From assembly GCA_023141075.1 (NCBI GenBank), contig JAGLKL010000058.1:1-7865 (forward strand): a DNA stretch of 7,865 nt. The letters are read 5' to 3'. The stretch comes from Alphaproteobacteria bacterium (GTDB taxonomy: Bacteria > Pseudomonadota > Alphaproteobacteria > Micavibrionales > Micavibrionaceae). The notes beneath the pieces were generated by a model. It ran no database searches, was not told the origin of the DNA, and was given only the letters and a program-made list of their open reading frames with translations. Below are positions 1-6,460 of the stretch, one piece after another. The translations under genes were made by a program, and so were the position numbers. How positions within the stretch are numbered: position 1 is the first letter of the stretch; each line of letters begins with the position of its first letter.

Positions 1-385
1 CACCGCTATCGGTAAGGACGTTGCCTGTGATGACGGTATCTTCCGTGCCATCGAAGCTGTCATCAACAGCGATCGGTGCGTCATTCACCGGCATTACGTT
101 CAAAAACACAAGTGCGTTGTCGGTGTCCGTGCCGTCGGTAATCGCGTAAATGAAGCTGTCCGTACCATAGAAGTTAGCCGCAGGAGTATAGATGAACGTA
201 CCATCTTCATTAAGAACAACAGTTCCGCCACCGTACGTGTCAAAGGTTCCCGGCATCACGATGGAAATGGCATCGCCATCCGGATCACTATCAGCGCCAT
301 TGCCATTATTATCCAGAACATTACCGGAGATGACGGTATCTTCCGTGCCGTCAAAGCTGTCATTATTGGCTATTGGCGCTTGATT
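1..385 (-). repeat. Tandem-95 / VCBS-like 100-residue repeats with near-identical DNA core
   Basis: One full unit (residues 254-353, nt 385-86) and the first 28 residues of a second (354-381, nt 85-1). Both units carry SFDGTEDTVI and an NxAPIA lead. A 35-nt core recurs at 29-63 and 329-363, exactly 300 bp apart, with 2 mismatches. The rest of the unit cannot be compared because the second copy leaves the window. The near identity at DNA level suggests recent duplication or gene conversion, and more copies probably follow to the left. Confidence 0.85.
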
Positions 386-1144
386 TGATGTAATCAGACT
401 GGTCAGGTCAAAAGTCGAACCGTCAGAAAAAGCAATCTCTTCAACCAAGAAGTTATCATGCAAATAGAAATAGGAAACCTTTATTGATCCCGTGACCTCA
501 GTATTAACTGTAATAACAAGATGGGAATCAACCTGACTGAAGGTGATATCAGCAAAGGATATACCTTCATTCAGATGAATTGTGTCATACCCGGATGCTT
601 CGATAATAATATCGTCGCCATCATTAACGCTGTAGTAGTACCTATCATTGCCATCGCCACCGATTAAGAGATCATTTCCTGCATCGCCTTGAAGGATATC
701 ACGGCCTGAATTTCCGGCAAGAGTATCGTCATCTTCGCCGCCACAGATAATATCATTGCCGGGGCCACCGTAAATCGTGTCGTTTCCTTCGTTGCCGTAA
801 AGACGATCATTCCCTGCATTAGACCAAACTATATCGTCACCGCTCGACGCATATAATGTTATATCACCCAAGACAATAGTGTCACTTGCCAATAGAATAA
901 TATCGTCACCAGAGGAAGGGGAATAAGTTTCGATGCTACTAAACATCTGGACGCCGTCTTCATCTTCCAGCAGCCAGAGCTGGTTATCTGAATTTCCTGA
1001 GACCCTATCGTCTCCATCTGTACCGTAAGTGACAGTGTCATCGAGGTAGTACACCCCTTTGACTGTAAGAGTTTCGTCAGTATACGGATTAGTATAAGTG
1101 GCGTCTACATCTGTAGGCGTGCCAACAACAGAAAAATAGGCCAT
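1..1144 (-). CDS. RTX / tandem-95 repeat protein, partial (C-terminus outside window)
   Basis: Open for 381 codons from ATG at 1144-1142 to the left edge, with no stop. An AAAGGA ribosome site (1152-1157) lies 7 nt before the ATG. Residues 99-170 are eight in-phase nonapeptides of the GGxGxDxxx type (for example GNEGNDTIY, GGPGNDIIC, GGDGNDRYY), the calcium-binding beta-roll signature. Residues about 176-250 (GDDIII, GYDTIHL, DITF, FSDGSTFDL) resemble the haemolysin-type calcium-binding-related domain that often follows such rolls. From residue 254 a cadherin-like tandem-95/VCBS repeat of exactly 100 residues begins (NQAPIANNDSFDGTEDT), with a second copy starting at 354. No Sec signal peptide is visible. 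Proteins of this kind are usually exported by type I secretion through a C-terminal signal, here off the window, and act as adhesins, surface proteins or enzymes. The domain content is read directly; the secretion route and role are inferred. It is co-oriented with the flagellar operon but separated by 312 bp, so probably transcribed on its own. Confidence 0.9.
   Translation of the reverse strand, partial: MAYFSVVGTPTDVDATYTNPYTDETLTVKGVYYLDDTVTYGTDGDDRVSGNSDNQLWLLEDEDGVQMFSSIETYSPSSGDDIILLASDTIVLGDITLYASSGDDIVWSNAGNDRLYGNEGNDTIYGGPGNDIICGGEDDDTLAGNSGRDILQGDAGNDLLIGGDGNDRYYYSVNDGDDIIIEASGYDTIHLNEGISFADITFSQVDSHLVITVNTEVTGSIKVSYFYLHDNFLVEEIAFSDGSTFDLTSLITSNQAPIANNDSFDGTEDTVISGNVLDNNGNGADSDPDGDAISIVMPGTFDTYGGGTVVLNEDGTFIYTPAANFYGTDSFIYAITDGTDTDNALVFLNVMPVNDAPIAVDDSFDGTEDTVITGNVLTDSG
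635..850 (-). repeat. Eight tandem RTX nonapeptide repeats (residues 99-170)
   Basis: Eight consecutive 27-bp units encode ASSGDDIVW, SNAGNDRLY, GNEGNDTIY, GGPGNDIIC, GGEDDDTLA, GNSGRDILQ, GDAGNDLLI and GGDGNDRYY. Units 3-8 fit GGxGxD best; units 1-2 lack the leading glycine, and unit 5 has Asp in place of the second conserved Gly. In known RTX proteins such units fold into a parallel beta-roll when calcium binds outside the cell. Confidence 0.9.
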
Positions 1145-1456
1145 GATGGTATCCTTTACTCAATTTACATACATTAATTTTACACACAATAGTACCCATG
1201 ACCGCGCTACACACGTTGTTTTTAAACACACAATTCAAAGATATTAGAGCAAACCGTAGCGCATTCTTTACGTAAAATCAAGTTTTTATCAAACCTAATT
1301 TTCTAATGATAAAAAGTTTGCCATAATAGCACGCACCAACTATGTGATTATTAAATTTAGGGTTAAATGATGGAAGTTCTCGCAGTTTATTCATGCGGTC
1401 GCAGACAGGGCACCACAGGTTTATCAGGACATTATATGGAAACCGGATGCCTGACT
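1145..1456. promoter_or_regulatory. 312-bp intergenic region between flgL and the RTX gene
   Basis: I see no credible gene here. On the minus strand it should hold the end of the flagellar transcript and the promoter of the RTX gene. Visible elements are the ribosome site AAAGGA (1152-1157), a TAAAAT -10-like hexamer (1182-1177, 5/6 match to TATAAT but no good -35 partner), the 11-mer TTGTGTGTAAA (1189-1179) shared with the flagellin upstream region, a perfect 10-bp palindrome TTTACGTAAA (1267-1276), and a 9-bp inverted repeat (1283-1315). No GC-rich hairpin followed by a T run was found, so the end of the flgL transcript is unclear. Confidence 0.45.
1283..1315. repeat. 9-bp perfect inverted repeat, possible operator
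   Basis: TTTTTATCA at 1283-1291 and TGATAAAAA at 1307-1315 are exact reverse complements around a 15-nt spacer. It lies 142 nt beyond the flgL stop and 139 nt before the RTX start. Low GC and the absence of a trailing T run argue against an efficient terminator, so a protein-binding dyad is the more natural reading. The function is inferred. Confidence 0.4.
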
Positions 1457-2362
1457 CTATTTTATGTATTCATAAAGATTTAGCTGCAATAGTTTTGTTG
1501 CAATCGCATAGGAAGCTTCCAGTTGAGTTTCCAACTCGGCAAGCTTCACTGTGACGTCGGCCAGGTCGGCATTCTTAATATCCCCGATCATAGTGTCGAG
1601 TAAATTAAGCATTTCCGTGTTTTCATCTATCTGATCATCCAATGTAGTGGCCTGACCGGATAGGATCGTTTGCATCGTATTAATTTCTTCAAAAGCCTCT
1701 TTCATGAGATTGTAGGCATCTTTAAGTGTCGGTTCATCTTCCGGATTGCTCATAGCCAAATTGAAAGAACGTAGAGCTTTTTCAAAACCGCTGCTATCAG
1801 CCGTAATACCATACTGAATTACTAAATTGGACGATGCCTGAACCTGTGCAATATAATCACTCCCCTGATAATAAGCGGTGTCAACTATGGCGACATCAAC
1901 GACTAGCGCATAATCCGGATCATTGATATCAACCGGCGCTGTAGCTGCACCCCCGGCAAACAAATAAGTTTTGTTAAGCTGCGTATTTAAGAGTGTGGCA
2001 AATTCATCCATCCCTTGCCTGAGATCGGCTGTCAGATAACTTCCTTCGACCGTCGGTCCACCTAAGGATTTTGCGATATTTGTAAGCCCGGCAGTCAGAA
2101 GATCGAGCATAGAGCCGACGCCGTTATACATCACACTGATACGGTCAAGCGCGACTTGCGCATTTTCGCTCTGAGAAGTGACTTCGCTGTATTCGGATTC
2201 AAGATTGAGCAATCTTTGTGTATTGCTGCCTATATTGTCATAGGTATCCGACATCAAACCAGACGATGCCTGCAATGTGGCGGTTGCATATTCTGACTGC
2301 AATCGCATTAATTCCTGCAAAAGCGCCGTGCTTTGAGAATGTGTTGCTATCCGATCGACCAT
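1457..2362 (-). CDS. flgL: Flagellar hook-associated protein 3 (hook-filament junction protein)
   Basis: 301 residues, close to the usual FlgL length of about 300. FlgL forms the distal ring of the hook-filament junction on which flagellin polymerises; it is exported by the flagellar type III apparatus, so no signal peptide is expected. The flagellin-like N-terminal helix region is seen at about residues 1-100 (SSGLMSDTYDNIG, TQRLLNLESEYSEVTSQ, ALDRISVMYNGVGSML). A C-terminal helix pairs with it (DLADVTVKLAELETQLEASY). The SGLMSDTYDNIG variant replaces the S/TGKR.xxPSDDP motif of enteric FlgL and resembles alphaproteobacterial homologues as I recall them. AAGGAG (2372-2377) sits 9 nt before the ATG. 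It follows flgK by 28 bp and is the last gene of the set, which fits the usual flgK-flgL pairing. Confidence 0.9.
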   Translation of the reverse strand: MVDRIATHSQSTALLQELMRLQSEYATATLQASSGLMSDTYDNIGSNTQRLLNLESEYSEVTSQSENAQVALDRISVMYNGVGSMLDLLTAGLTNIAKSLGGPTVEGSYLTADLRQGMDEFATLLNTQLNKTYLFAGGAATAPVDINDPDYALVVDVAIVDTAYYQGSDYIAQVQASSNLVIQYGITADSSGFEKALRSFNLAMSNPEDEPTLKDAYNLMKEAFEEINTMQTILSGQATTLDDQIDENTEMLNLLDTMIGDIKNADLADVTVKLAELETQLEASYAIATKLLQLNLYEYIK

Positions 2363-2390
2363 TTTAAGTCTCTCCTTTATATTTTAGTCA

Positions 2391-4127
2391 TTACCTCACA
2401 GCATTAATCAATGTGTCAAATAGTTCTTGCAGTGTCGATAGAATTGTGGCCGATACTCCGTATTGATTTCCCAACTCAACCATTTTTGCTGTTTCTTCAT
2501 CAATATTAACGCCTGTCGCGTTTTCCATTGTCCTTTTCAACCCTTCATACAAACGCTGCGCTGTCTCGGACTCGATTGCTGTATTTTCTGATGCATTGGC
2601 CACATATGCAACAATTTTATTGGCATAGTAAGAAAGCGTCGAGGACTGTGCTGAAAATCCTCCGGCTGCAGCAAAGGATGCGCTACCGGTTAACGCAGCA
2701 AATACTGCTGTTACGATTGTTCCATTTCCGGCAACAAGGCCGACATCACCTATGGCTAATGCGGCATCATCGTCAAAAAAACTGCTGGCTAAGCTTTCTG
2801 ATGAAGTGCTGAGATATCCGCACACATCGATATATTCGGCACCGACATTTGTGAAAACATTACTAAACCCAAAATACATACCAAAACTGTCAGCCCCCGC
2901 TCCTATCGAACTGGTCATCTGGTTCATGGAGATACCTTCACCGGCATTATCAGCCGTCATAACAAGTTCTCCATTTGCGTTTAAGACGGCTGATATACCG
3001 ACAATAGAATCAATGCCTGTAACCAGAGCGCCGATTGTGGCGTAGGCACTCAGATCTAAATCGGTCAGCCCCTGTACAATGCCGCCTTCATCTACGGTAG
3101 CAATGCGCACTATTCCAGCCCCTGCAAAAGCATCTCCCGCTACGAGAGCATCTAAATCACTGGTTAATTCCGAACACGCAGGATAAGACGTCCCTTCGTT
3201 AAAAGTCGTGTTGACGGTATCTATCAGTACAGCAGCGAATTCATCAAGTTTATCTTGCTCTGCTACCAAAATACTGTCGCGTAATTCAATCAGAGCCGCA
3301 ATTTTACCACTTTGTATGCTTGTTGTGATATCAGTGCTATCAACTGTGATGCCTGCAAAACCTCCGGGGTAAACATTGGCGCTGCTTACTGAAGTGACAG
3401 CCGTATGCGTTACTTCATGAACATTTGAATCAAGCAGTGTTTTACCGGTTGTCGTATAGATTTTGATCTGGTTGTTGTCATTAATATAATAAGCGATATC
3501 CAGATATTCCGAGAGTTTCTCCATGGCACACATGCGTTCATCTTCAGCATCTGCTGTAGAAGAACCATTAACCTCCAACAACATAATTTGTTCATTTAGC
3601 GCGTCGAGGTTTTCGAGAAGCTGGTTAATCGACGTGACAGACCGCTCGATTTCAAGATCGGCCTCAAGACGCCCACCCTGCACAGAAGAAGATAAATTCT
3701 TTAGTTCTCTAACTATTGTTTCAGCAGCATCAATGACCATAACTTTAGCGCTGCTGTCACTGGGGGAAGTCTCCAGCGTGCTGATGGTCGCCTCCAAGTT
3801 GTCCATGTAAGAACTGAGCGTGTCATTACCATCTGTGGTGCCTAAAAAAGCAGTATAATCCCATAAATAGTCAGCAATGGTTGAGAAATATCCATGATCT
3901 GTCATACTTTCGATAACCGAACCGTAGATATCCATATCCAGCGAACCGACGATCGTCCCGGAGATAGGCACCGTCATACCGTTAGCCGTGACATAATCGG
4001 TTTGGAAACGCTTTACCGTGTAACCTGCCTTATCAGCGTTGGTGACGTTAGAGGAAACCACAGAAATTTGCGACTCCGTTTTGCTTAAGCCGGCCATGGT
4101 TACATGTAATGCGGTGGTTAATGACAT
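2391..4127 (-). CDS. flgK: Flagellar hook-associated protein 1
   Basis: 578 residues, typical for FlgK (about 550). It forms the proximal junction ring between hook and FlgL. The N-terminal rod/hook-family motif is at residues 25-39 (SSNVTNADKAGYTVK), preceded by an amphipathic helix. The C-terminus (535-578) has the FlgK form GVNIDEETAKMVELGNQY and then ATILSTLQELFDTLIN, which pairs with the N-terminal helix in the axial-protein coiled coil. The central part (about 170-500) is variable. The start at 4127 lies 7 nt after an AAAGGGG site (4135-4141) inside the previous gene and overlaps that gene by 10 bp, suggesting translational coupling with the FlgN-like chaperone. A later ATG at codon 11 would cut the conserved helix, so the longer form is chosen. 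Confidence 0.93.
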   Translation of the reverse strand: MSLTTALHVTMAGLSKTESQISVVSSNVTNADKAGYTVKRFQTDYVTANGMTVPISGTIVGSLDMDIYGSVIESMTDHGYFSTIADYLWDYTAFLGTTDGNDTLSSYMDNLEATISTLETSPSDSSAKVMVIDAAETIVRELKNLSSSVQGGRLEADLEIERSVTSINQLLENLDALNEQIMLLEVNGSSTADAEDERMCAMEKLSEYLDIAYYINDNNQIKIYTTTGKTLLDSNVHEVTHTAVTSVSSANVYPGGFAGITVDSTDITTSIQSGKIAALIELRDSILVAEQDKLDEFAAVLIDTVNTTFNEGTSYPACSELTSDLDALVAGDAFAGAGIVRIATVDEGGIVQGLTDLDLSAYATIGALVTGIDSIVGISAVLNANGELVMTADNAGEGISMNQMTSSIGAGADSFGMYFGFSNVFTNVGAEYIDVCGYLSTSSESLASSFFDDDAALAIGDVGLVAGNGTIVTAVFAALTGSASFAAAGGFSAQSSTLSYYANKIVAYVANASENTAIESETAQRLYEGLKRTMENATGVNIDEETAKMVELGNQYGVSATILSTLQELFDTLINAVR

Positions 4128-4540
4128 ACCACGTCCCCTTTCTCATTTTTGTTATGTTTTGAAAAATCGAGAAGAGCATCTCTAAGGACGGCCATACGTT
4201 TTGTTCTTTTTTTAAGATCACGAAGCTGAAAGGTCGTATTAATTGATAGTACTCGTCGCACCTGCTGAATTCTATCGACCAGTATTCTTTGTAAGTAACG
4301 ATTTCCCGGAGCTTGCTCTTTGGCTAATAACAGCACGTCTCGTATATCTTTCTCAAATATGTTTAACATATTGATTTTTCTTACAAACATCCCGTCGAAA
4401 GCAACGGTTCCTTTATCTAACAAGATTGTGTTTTCACGGCTAATCAGGTTCTCCAAATCTTCACACATCGCCATAAAGTCCAAAATCTTCTTTTTGGTCT
4501 TTTTATCAAGATCTTTTATTAGCTGTTCCAAGCTAGGCAT
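4118..4540 (-). CDS. Probable FlgN-like export chaperone for FlgK/FlgL
   Basis: 140 residues, predicted mostly helical, with no signal peptide or membrane segment. The stretch at about 22-68 (FMAMCEDLENLISRENTILLDKG, then FVRKINMLNIFEKDIRDVL, quoted here only in part) shows the spacing of the FlgN family: a helix with Leu/Ile heptads and a conserved Glu, a short loop, then a Lys-Leu-Leu-x-x-Phe-Glu helix. FlgN keeps FlgK and FlgL soluble and hands them to the flagellar export gate. Length (FlgN is about 140 residues) and position directly before flgK-flgL, with a 10-bp overlap, support this role. The C-terminal third is basic (RDLKKRTKRM). The start is 6 nt after the preceding stop; the nearest ribosome site, AGGA (4553-4556), is 12 nt away, so re-initiation is likely. 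The FlgN assignment rests mainly on context and helix pattern. Confidence 0.6.
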   Translation of the reverse strand: MPSLEQLIKDLDKKTKKKILDFMAMCEDLENLISRENTILLDKGTVAFDGMFVRKINMLNIFEKDIRDVLLLAKEQAPGNRYLQRILVDRIQQVRRVLSINTTFQLRDLKKRTKRMAVLRDALLDFSKHNKNEKGDVVCH

Positions 4541-4546
4541 AATTTG

Positions 4547-4969
4547 CTACTTTCCTGAGTCATCTTCGTTATTCTTTTCAATCGTTTTCAAATTTTCCCG
4601 CAAACGCTTTTCCCGTTCTTGAACTCTGGCTATTTTATGTGCCGTATTTTCGGCTCTTTCTTCTTTATGAGTCGGGCTTAACTGCCCTTGTTTTTGATAA
4701 GCCAAACATGCTTTTTTTGTTTTTTTCGAGCGTTCTATTTCCTTGTGAAGTGTTTCACGCTTTTCCATGAGTTTCCCGATGCGTTTGACAAGCATATTCG
4801 AAACATCTTTCAAGGCTTTTTTTGCTTCTTTTTGTTGCGCTTGATCCATCTTCATGAGTTCAGAGCGTAATTCTTCGGTCTCAGAGGCGGTAATATCACT
4901 GGTCATAAGCGTTTTAAGCGAACGCTTATCTTTCCACAGCTCTATAAATTCCTGTACTTTGTTTCTCAT
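4547..4969 (-). CDS. Small charged coiled-coil protein in flagellar operon, function unknown
   Basis: 140 residues, very rich in Lys, Glu and Arg, almost entirely helical, with a long coiled coil at about 30-85 and another at about 105-135 separated by a Pro/Gly-containing break (QKQGQLSPTHKEE). There is one Cys and no signal peptide or membrane segment. I do not recognise the family. The size and all-helical character recall FliJ (export-apparatus stalk) or other flagellar chaperones, but no diagnostic motif is visible. It lies between flgE and the FlgN-like gene, 6 bp before the latter, so it is surely co-transcribed. Its start is preceded by a weak site (AGAG, 8 nt upstream) just after a strong hairpin, suggesting lower expression than flgE. 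The frame is convincing from its position and tight spacing; the function is open. Confidence 0.75.
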   Translation of the reverse strand: MRNKVQEFIELWKDKRSLKTLMTSDITASETEELRSELMKMDQAQQKEAKKALKDVSNMLVKRIGKLMEKRETLHKEIERSKKTKKACLAYQKQGQLSPTHKEERAENTAHKIARVQEREKRLRENLKTIEKNNEDDSGK

Positions 4970-4985
4970 ATTTTTATCTCTAAAG

Positions 4986-5025
4986 TCCGGGTTAGGGTCA
5001 CTTTCTCGACCCTAAAAGACCCGGA
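4986..5025 (-). terminator. Strong intra-operon hairpin after flgE (attenuator or mRNA-stabilising element)
   Basis: On the minus-strand transcript, seven paired bases (5025-5019 with 4992-4986) and seven more (5014-5008 with 4999-4993) form a 14-bp stem, interrupted by a 4-nt one-sided bulge (5018-5015) and closed by an 8-nt loop (5007-5000). It begins 6 nt after the flgE stop. The following bases are CTTTAGAG, not a T run, so it is a partial terminator, a pause site or a 3' end protector rather than a full stop. Confidence 0.6.
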
Positions 5026-5031
5026 TGATAT

Positions 5032-6309
5032 TTATCGTACGGAACTGATCAATGTGTCATACATGTCTGTTACTGTACTGATCACCTGCGCGGCAGAGGA
5101 ATAGGCCTGCTGGGCAACGATCATTTTGTTAAACTCGGTTGAGGTATCTGTTGTCGATAATTCGAGTGCACTAGGAACGATTGTTCCGGCATTTCCTTCG
5201 CCCGGCATTTGCAAGTTGTAATTACCTGCGGCCTCATTTTCGTCATAGATTGTCCCGTCTTCGTGAGTTAGTCCTTCGGGATTAGAGAAGGTTGCAATTG
5301 AAATCTGGTAAATTACCTGCCTTAAACCATTATCGAAAGCCGCAGTAACCAAACCTCCACCACTAATAGTGACACCACTGAGTTGCCCGTAACGAACACC
5401 GTCGGAATCGATCAATGTAATCTCAACATCCGGCGTAGACGTACTCGATGAGTACTGTGTTAACCCGTCAGCATCGCCGATTGTTCCCATATCGAAAGTA
5501 AGGGCACTATCGGCCGACCCCGTTGTAAAAGCAGTAATGGCAAATGCGTTGGTCGTATAGGAAGCCAGCTTCCCGGTTCCATCAAATGTAACTACAATGG
5601 CAGCCGGGGCGATGGTTCCCGATGTAACGGCGGGATCGCTGGTTAGGTATGGGTCGGTCAGTGCCATGTCCCAGGTATTGGCAGCAGTTTTTGTCCAGGT
5701 TTGTTCAATCGTATGGCTCACACCCAAAGCATCATATATCTCGAATGATGTGATATATAAATCAGCGACGTTAGCATCGGCAGGTAAGTTCAAATCAAAC
5801 GTAACCTCCGACGTTGCCTCCGCAGACCCGGTAATTGAAGATACGTCAATTATCCTCAATGAGTTCAGGTCGTTATTATTAGTCGCCAGGATGGTTCCGT
5901 CCTCATCTGTTTGCCAACCCAGAAGATACATATCTTCGCTGTTAATCAGATATCCGTCCGCATCGGTGGAGAATTCTCCGTTACGACTGTAGGCATAAGC
6001 TGAAGGCGTATTGTCTAAAGCATCAGAGACGACGAAGAACCCGCCGCCATCAATAGCAATGTTGGTTTCAACATCAGTTGTTGATATCTGCCCTTGTAAA
6101 GCCATGGCCTGTGAAACCGAGGTCACAACGCTACCAGCTGCATTTTTCGTGCTGGACGTATTCCCGGTCACAAGAGATTGAAAAGACACTTCTGTTGTTT
6201 TATAGGCCGTTGTCGAAGCATTGGCGATATTTTGTGAAACCGCAGCCAACGCTGTACTCTGTGCTTGCAGAGCAGAAACTGCGGATGTTAAAGCGGCGTA
6301 TAAACTCAT
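5032..6309 (-). CDS. flgE: Flagellar hook protein
   Basis: 425 residues, within the FlgE range. It is the structural subunit of the hook, the universal joint between rod and filament, exported by the flagellar type III system. The N-terminal motif is SQNIANASTTAYKTT (25-39). FlgE-type features follow in order: SVSQAMALQGQIS (64-76), the core strand NIAIDGGGFFVVSD (83-96), YSRNGEFSTDADGYLIN (107-123) and GWQTDEDG (131-138). The C-terminus (about 393-425) carries FNKMIVAQQAYSSAAQVIS, the signature helix of axial proteins. The middle (about 150-350) holds the variable outer domains. AAGGAG (6317-6322) lies 7 nt before the ATG, and a strong hairpin follows the stop. The single hook-type gene here contains no separate FlgF/FlgG. 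FlgE is preferred over FlgF/FlgG because of its length and its place after flgD. Confidence 0.92.
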   Translation of the reverse strand: MSLYAALTSAVSALQAQSTALAAVSQNIANASTTAYKTTEVSFQSLVTGNTSSTKNAAGSVVTSVSQAMALQGQISTTDVETNIAIDGGGFFVVSDALDNTPSAYAYSRNGEFSTDADGYLINSEDMYLLGWQTDEDGTILATNNNDLNSLRIIDVSSITGSAEATSEVTFDLNLPADANVADLYITSFEIYDALGVSHTIEQTWTKTAANTWDMALTDPYLTSDPAVTSGTIAPAAIVVTFDGTGKLASYTTNAFAITAFTTGSADSALTFDMGTIGDADGLTQYSSSTSTPDVEITLIDSDGVRYGQLSGVTISGGGLVTAAFDNGLRQVIYQISIATFSNPEGLTHEDGTIYDENEAAGNYNLQMPGEGNAGTIVPSALELSTTDTSTEFNKMIVAQQAYSSAAQVISTVTDMYDTLISSVR

Positions 6310-6460
6310 AATTTTTCTCCTTGATAATGTAAGTATAAACGTTCTGTCTTTTATTATTTTGGTTTTGTGTTTGTTTTGTTTGCGTTGTTAAATCTTTTTA
6401 TGTAGCGATCTCCCAGATTTTCTTTTTGGCCTTGATTATGTCTGCTTTGCAGATGAGACT
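6310..6460 (-). promoter_or_regulatory. flgE leader: 151-bp gap with A/C-rich unstructured tract
   Basis: The gap between flgD and flgE holds no gene. On the transcript strand 6389-6357 is 33 nt made only of A and C except for one G, with no U, lying 48-80 nt before the flgE ATG. Such tracts are single-stranded and often favour ribosome loading. A small perfect stem TCTGC-TTT-GCAGA sits at 6441-6453, just after the flgD stop, without a T run. No convincing -35/-10 or sigma-54 pair was found, so read-through from flgD or an unrecognised promoter are both possible. Confidence 0.4.

Noticed and set aside
859..1041. Open frame of 60 codons on the minus strand
   Set aside because: It lies in another frame inside the RTX gene, whose beta-roll repeats are clearly coded in the other frame; no ribosome site.
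1351..1366. TTAA-N8-TTAA resembling a CtrA site
   Set aside because: The CtrA consensus needs a 7-nt spacer; here it is 8, and the region is AT-rich enough for chance.
2528..3045. Plus-strand open frames of 94 and 97 codons
   Set aside because: Antisense to the middle of flgK, low-complexity or unremarkable products, no ribosome site, no known family.
5597..6311. Plus-strand open frames of 131 and 77 codons opposite flgE
   Set aside because: Shadows of the well-supported hook gene; one begins inside coding sequence without a ribosome site.
6390..6420. AAATCT/AGATTT inverted repeat before flgE
   Set aside because: Six AT-rich pairs over a 19-nt spacer are expected by chance in this T-rich stretch.
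6441..6453. Terminator after flgD
   Set aside because: Five-base stem with a 3-nt loop and no T run on the transcript strand; too weak to end transcription.
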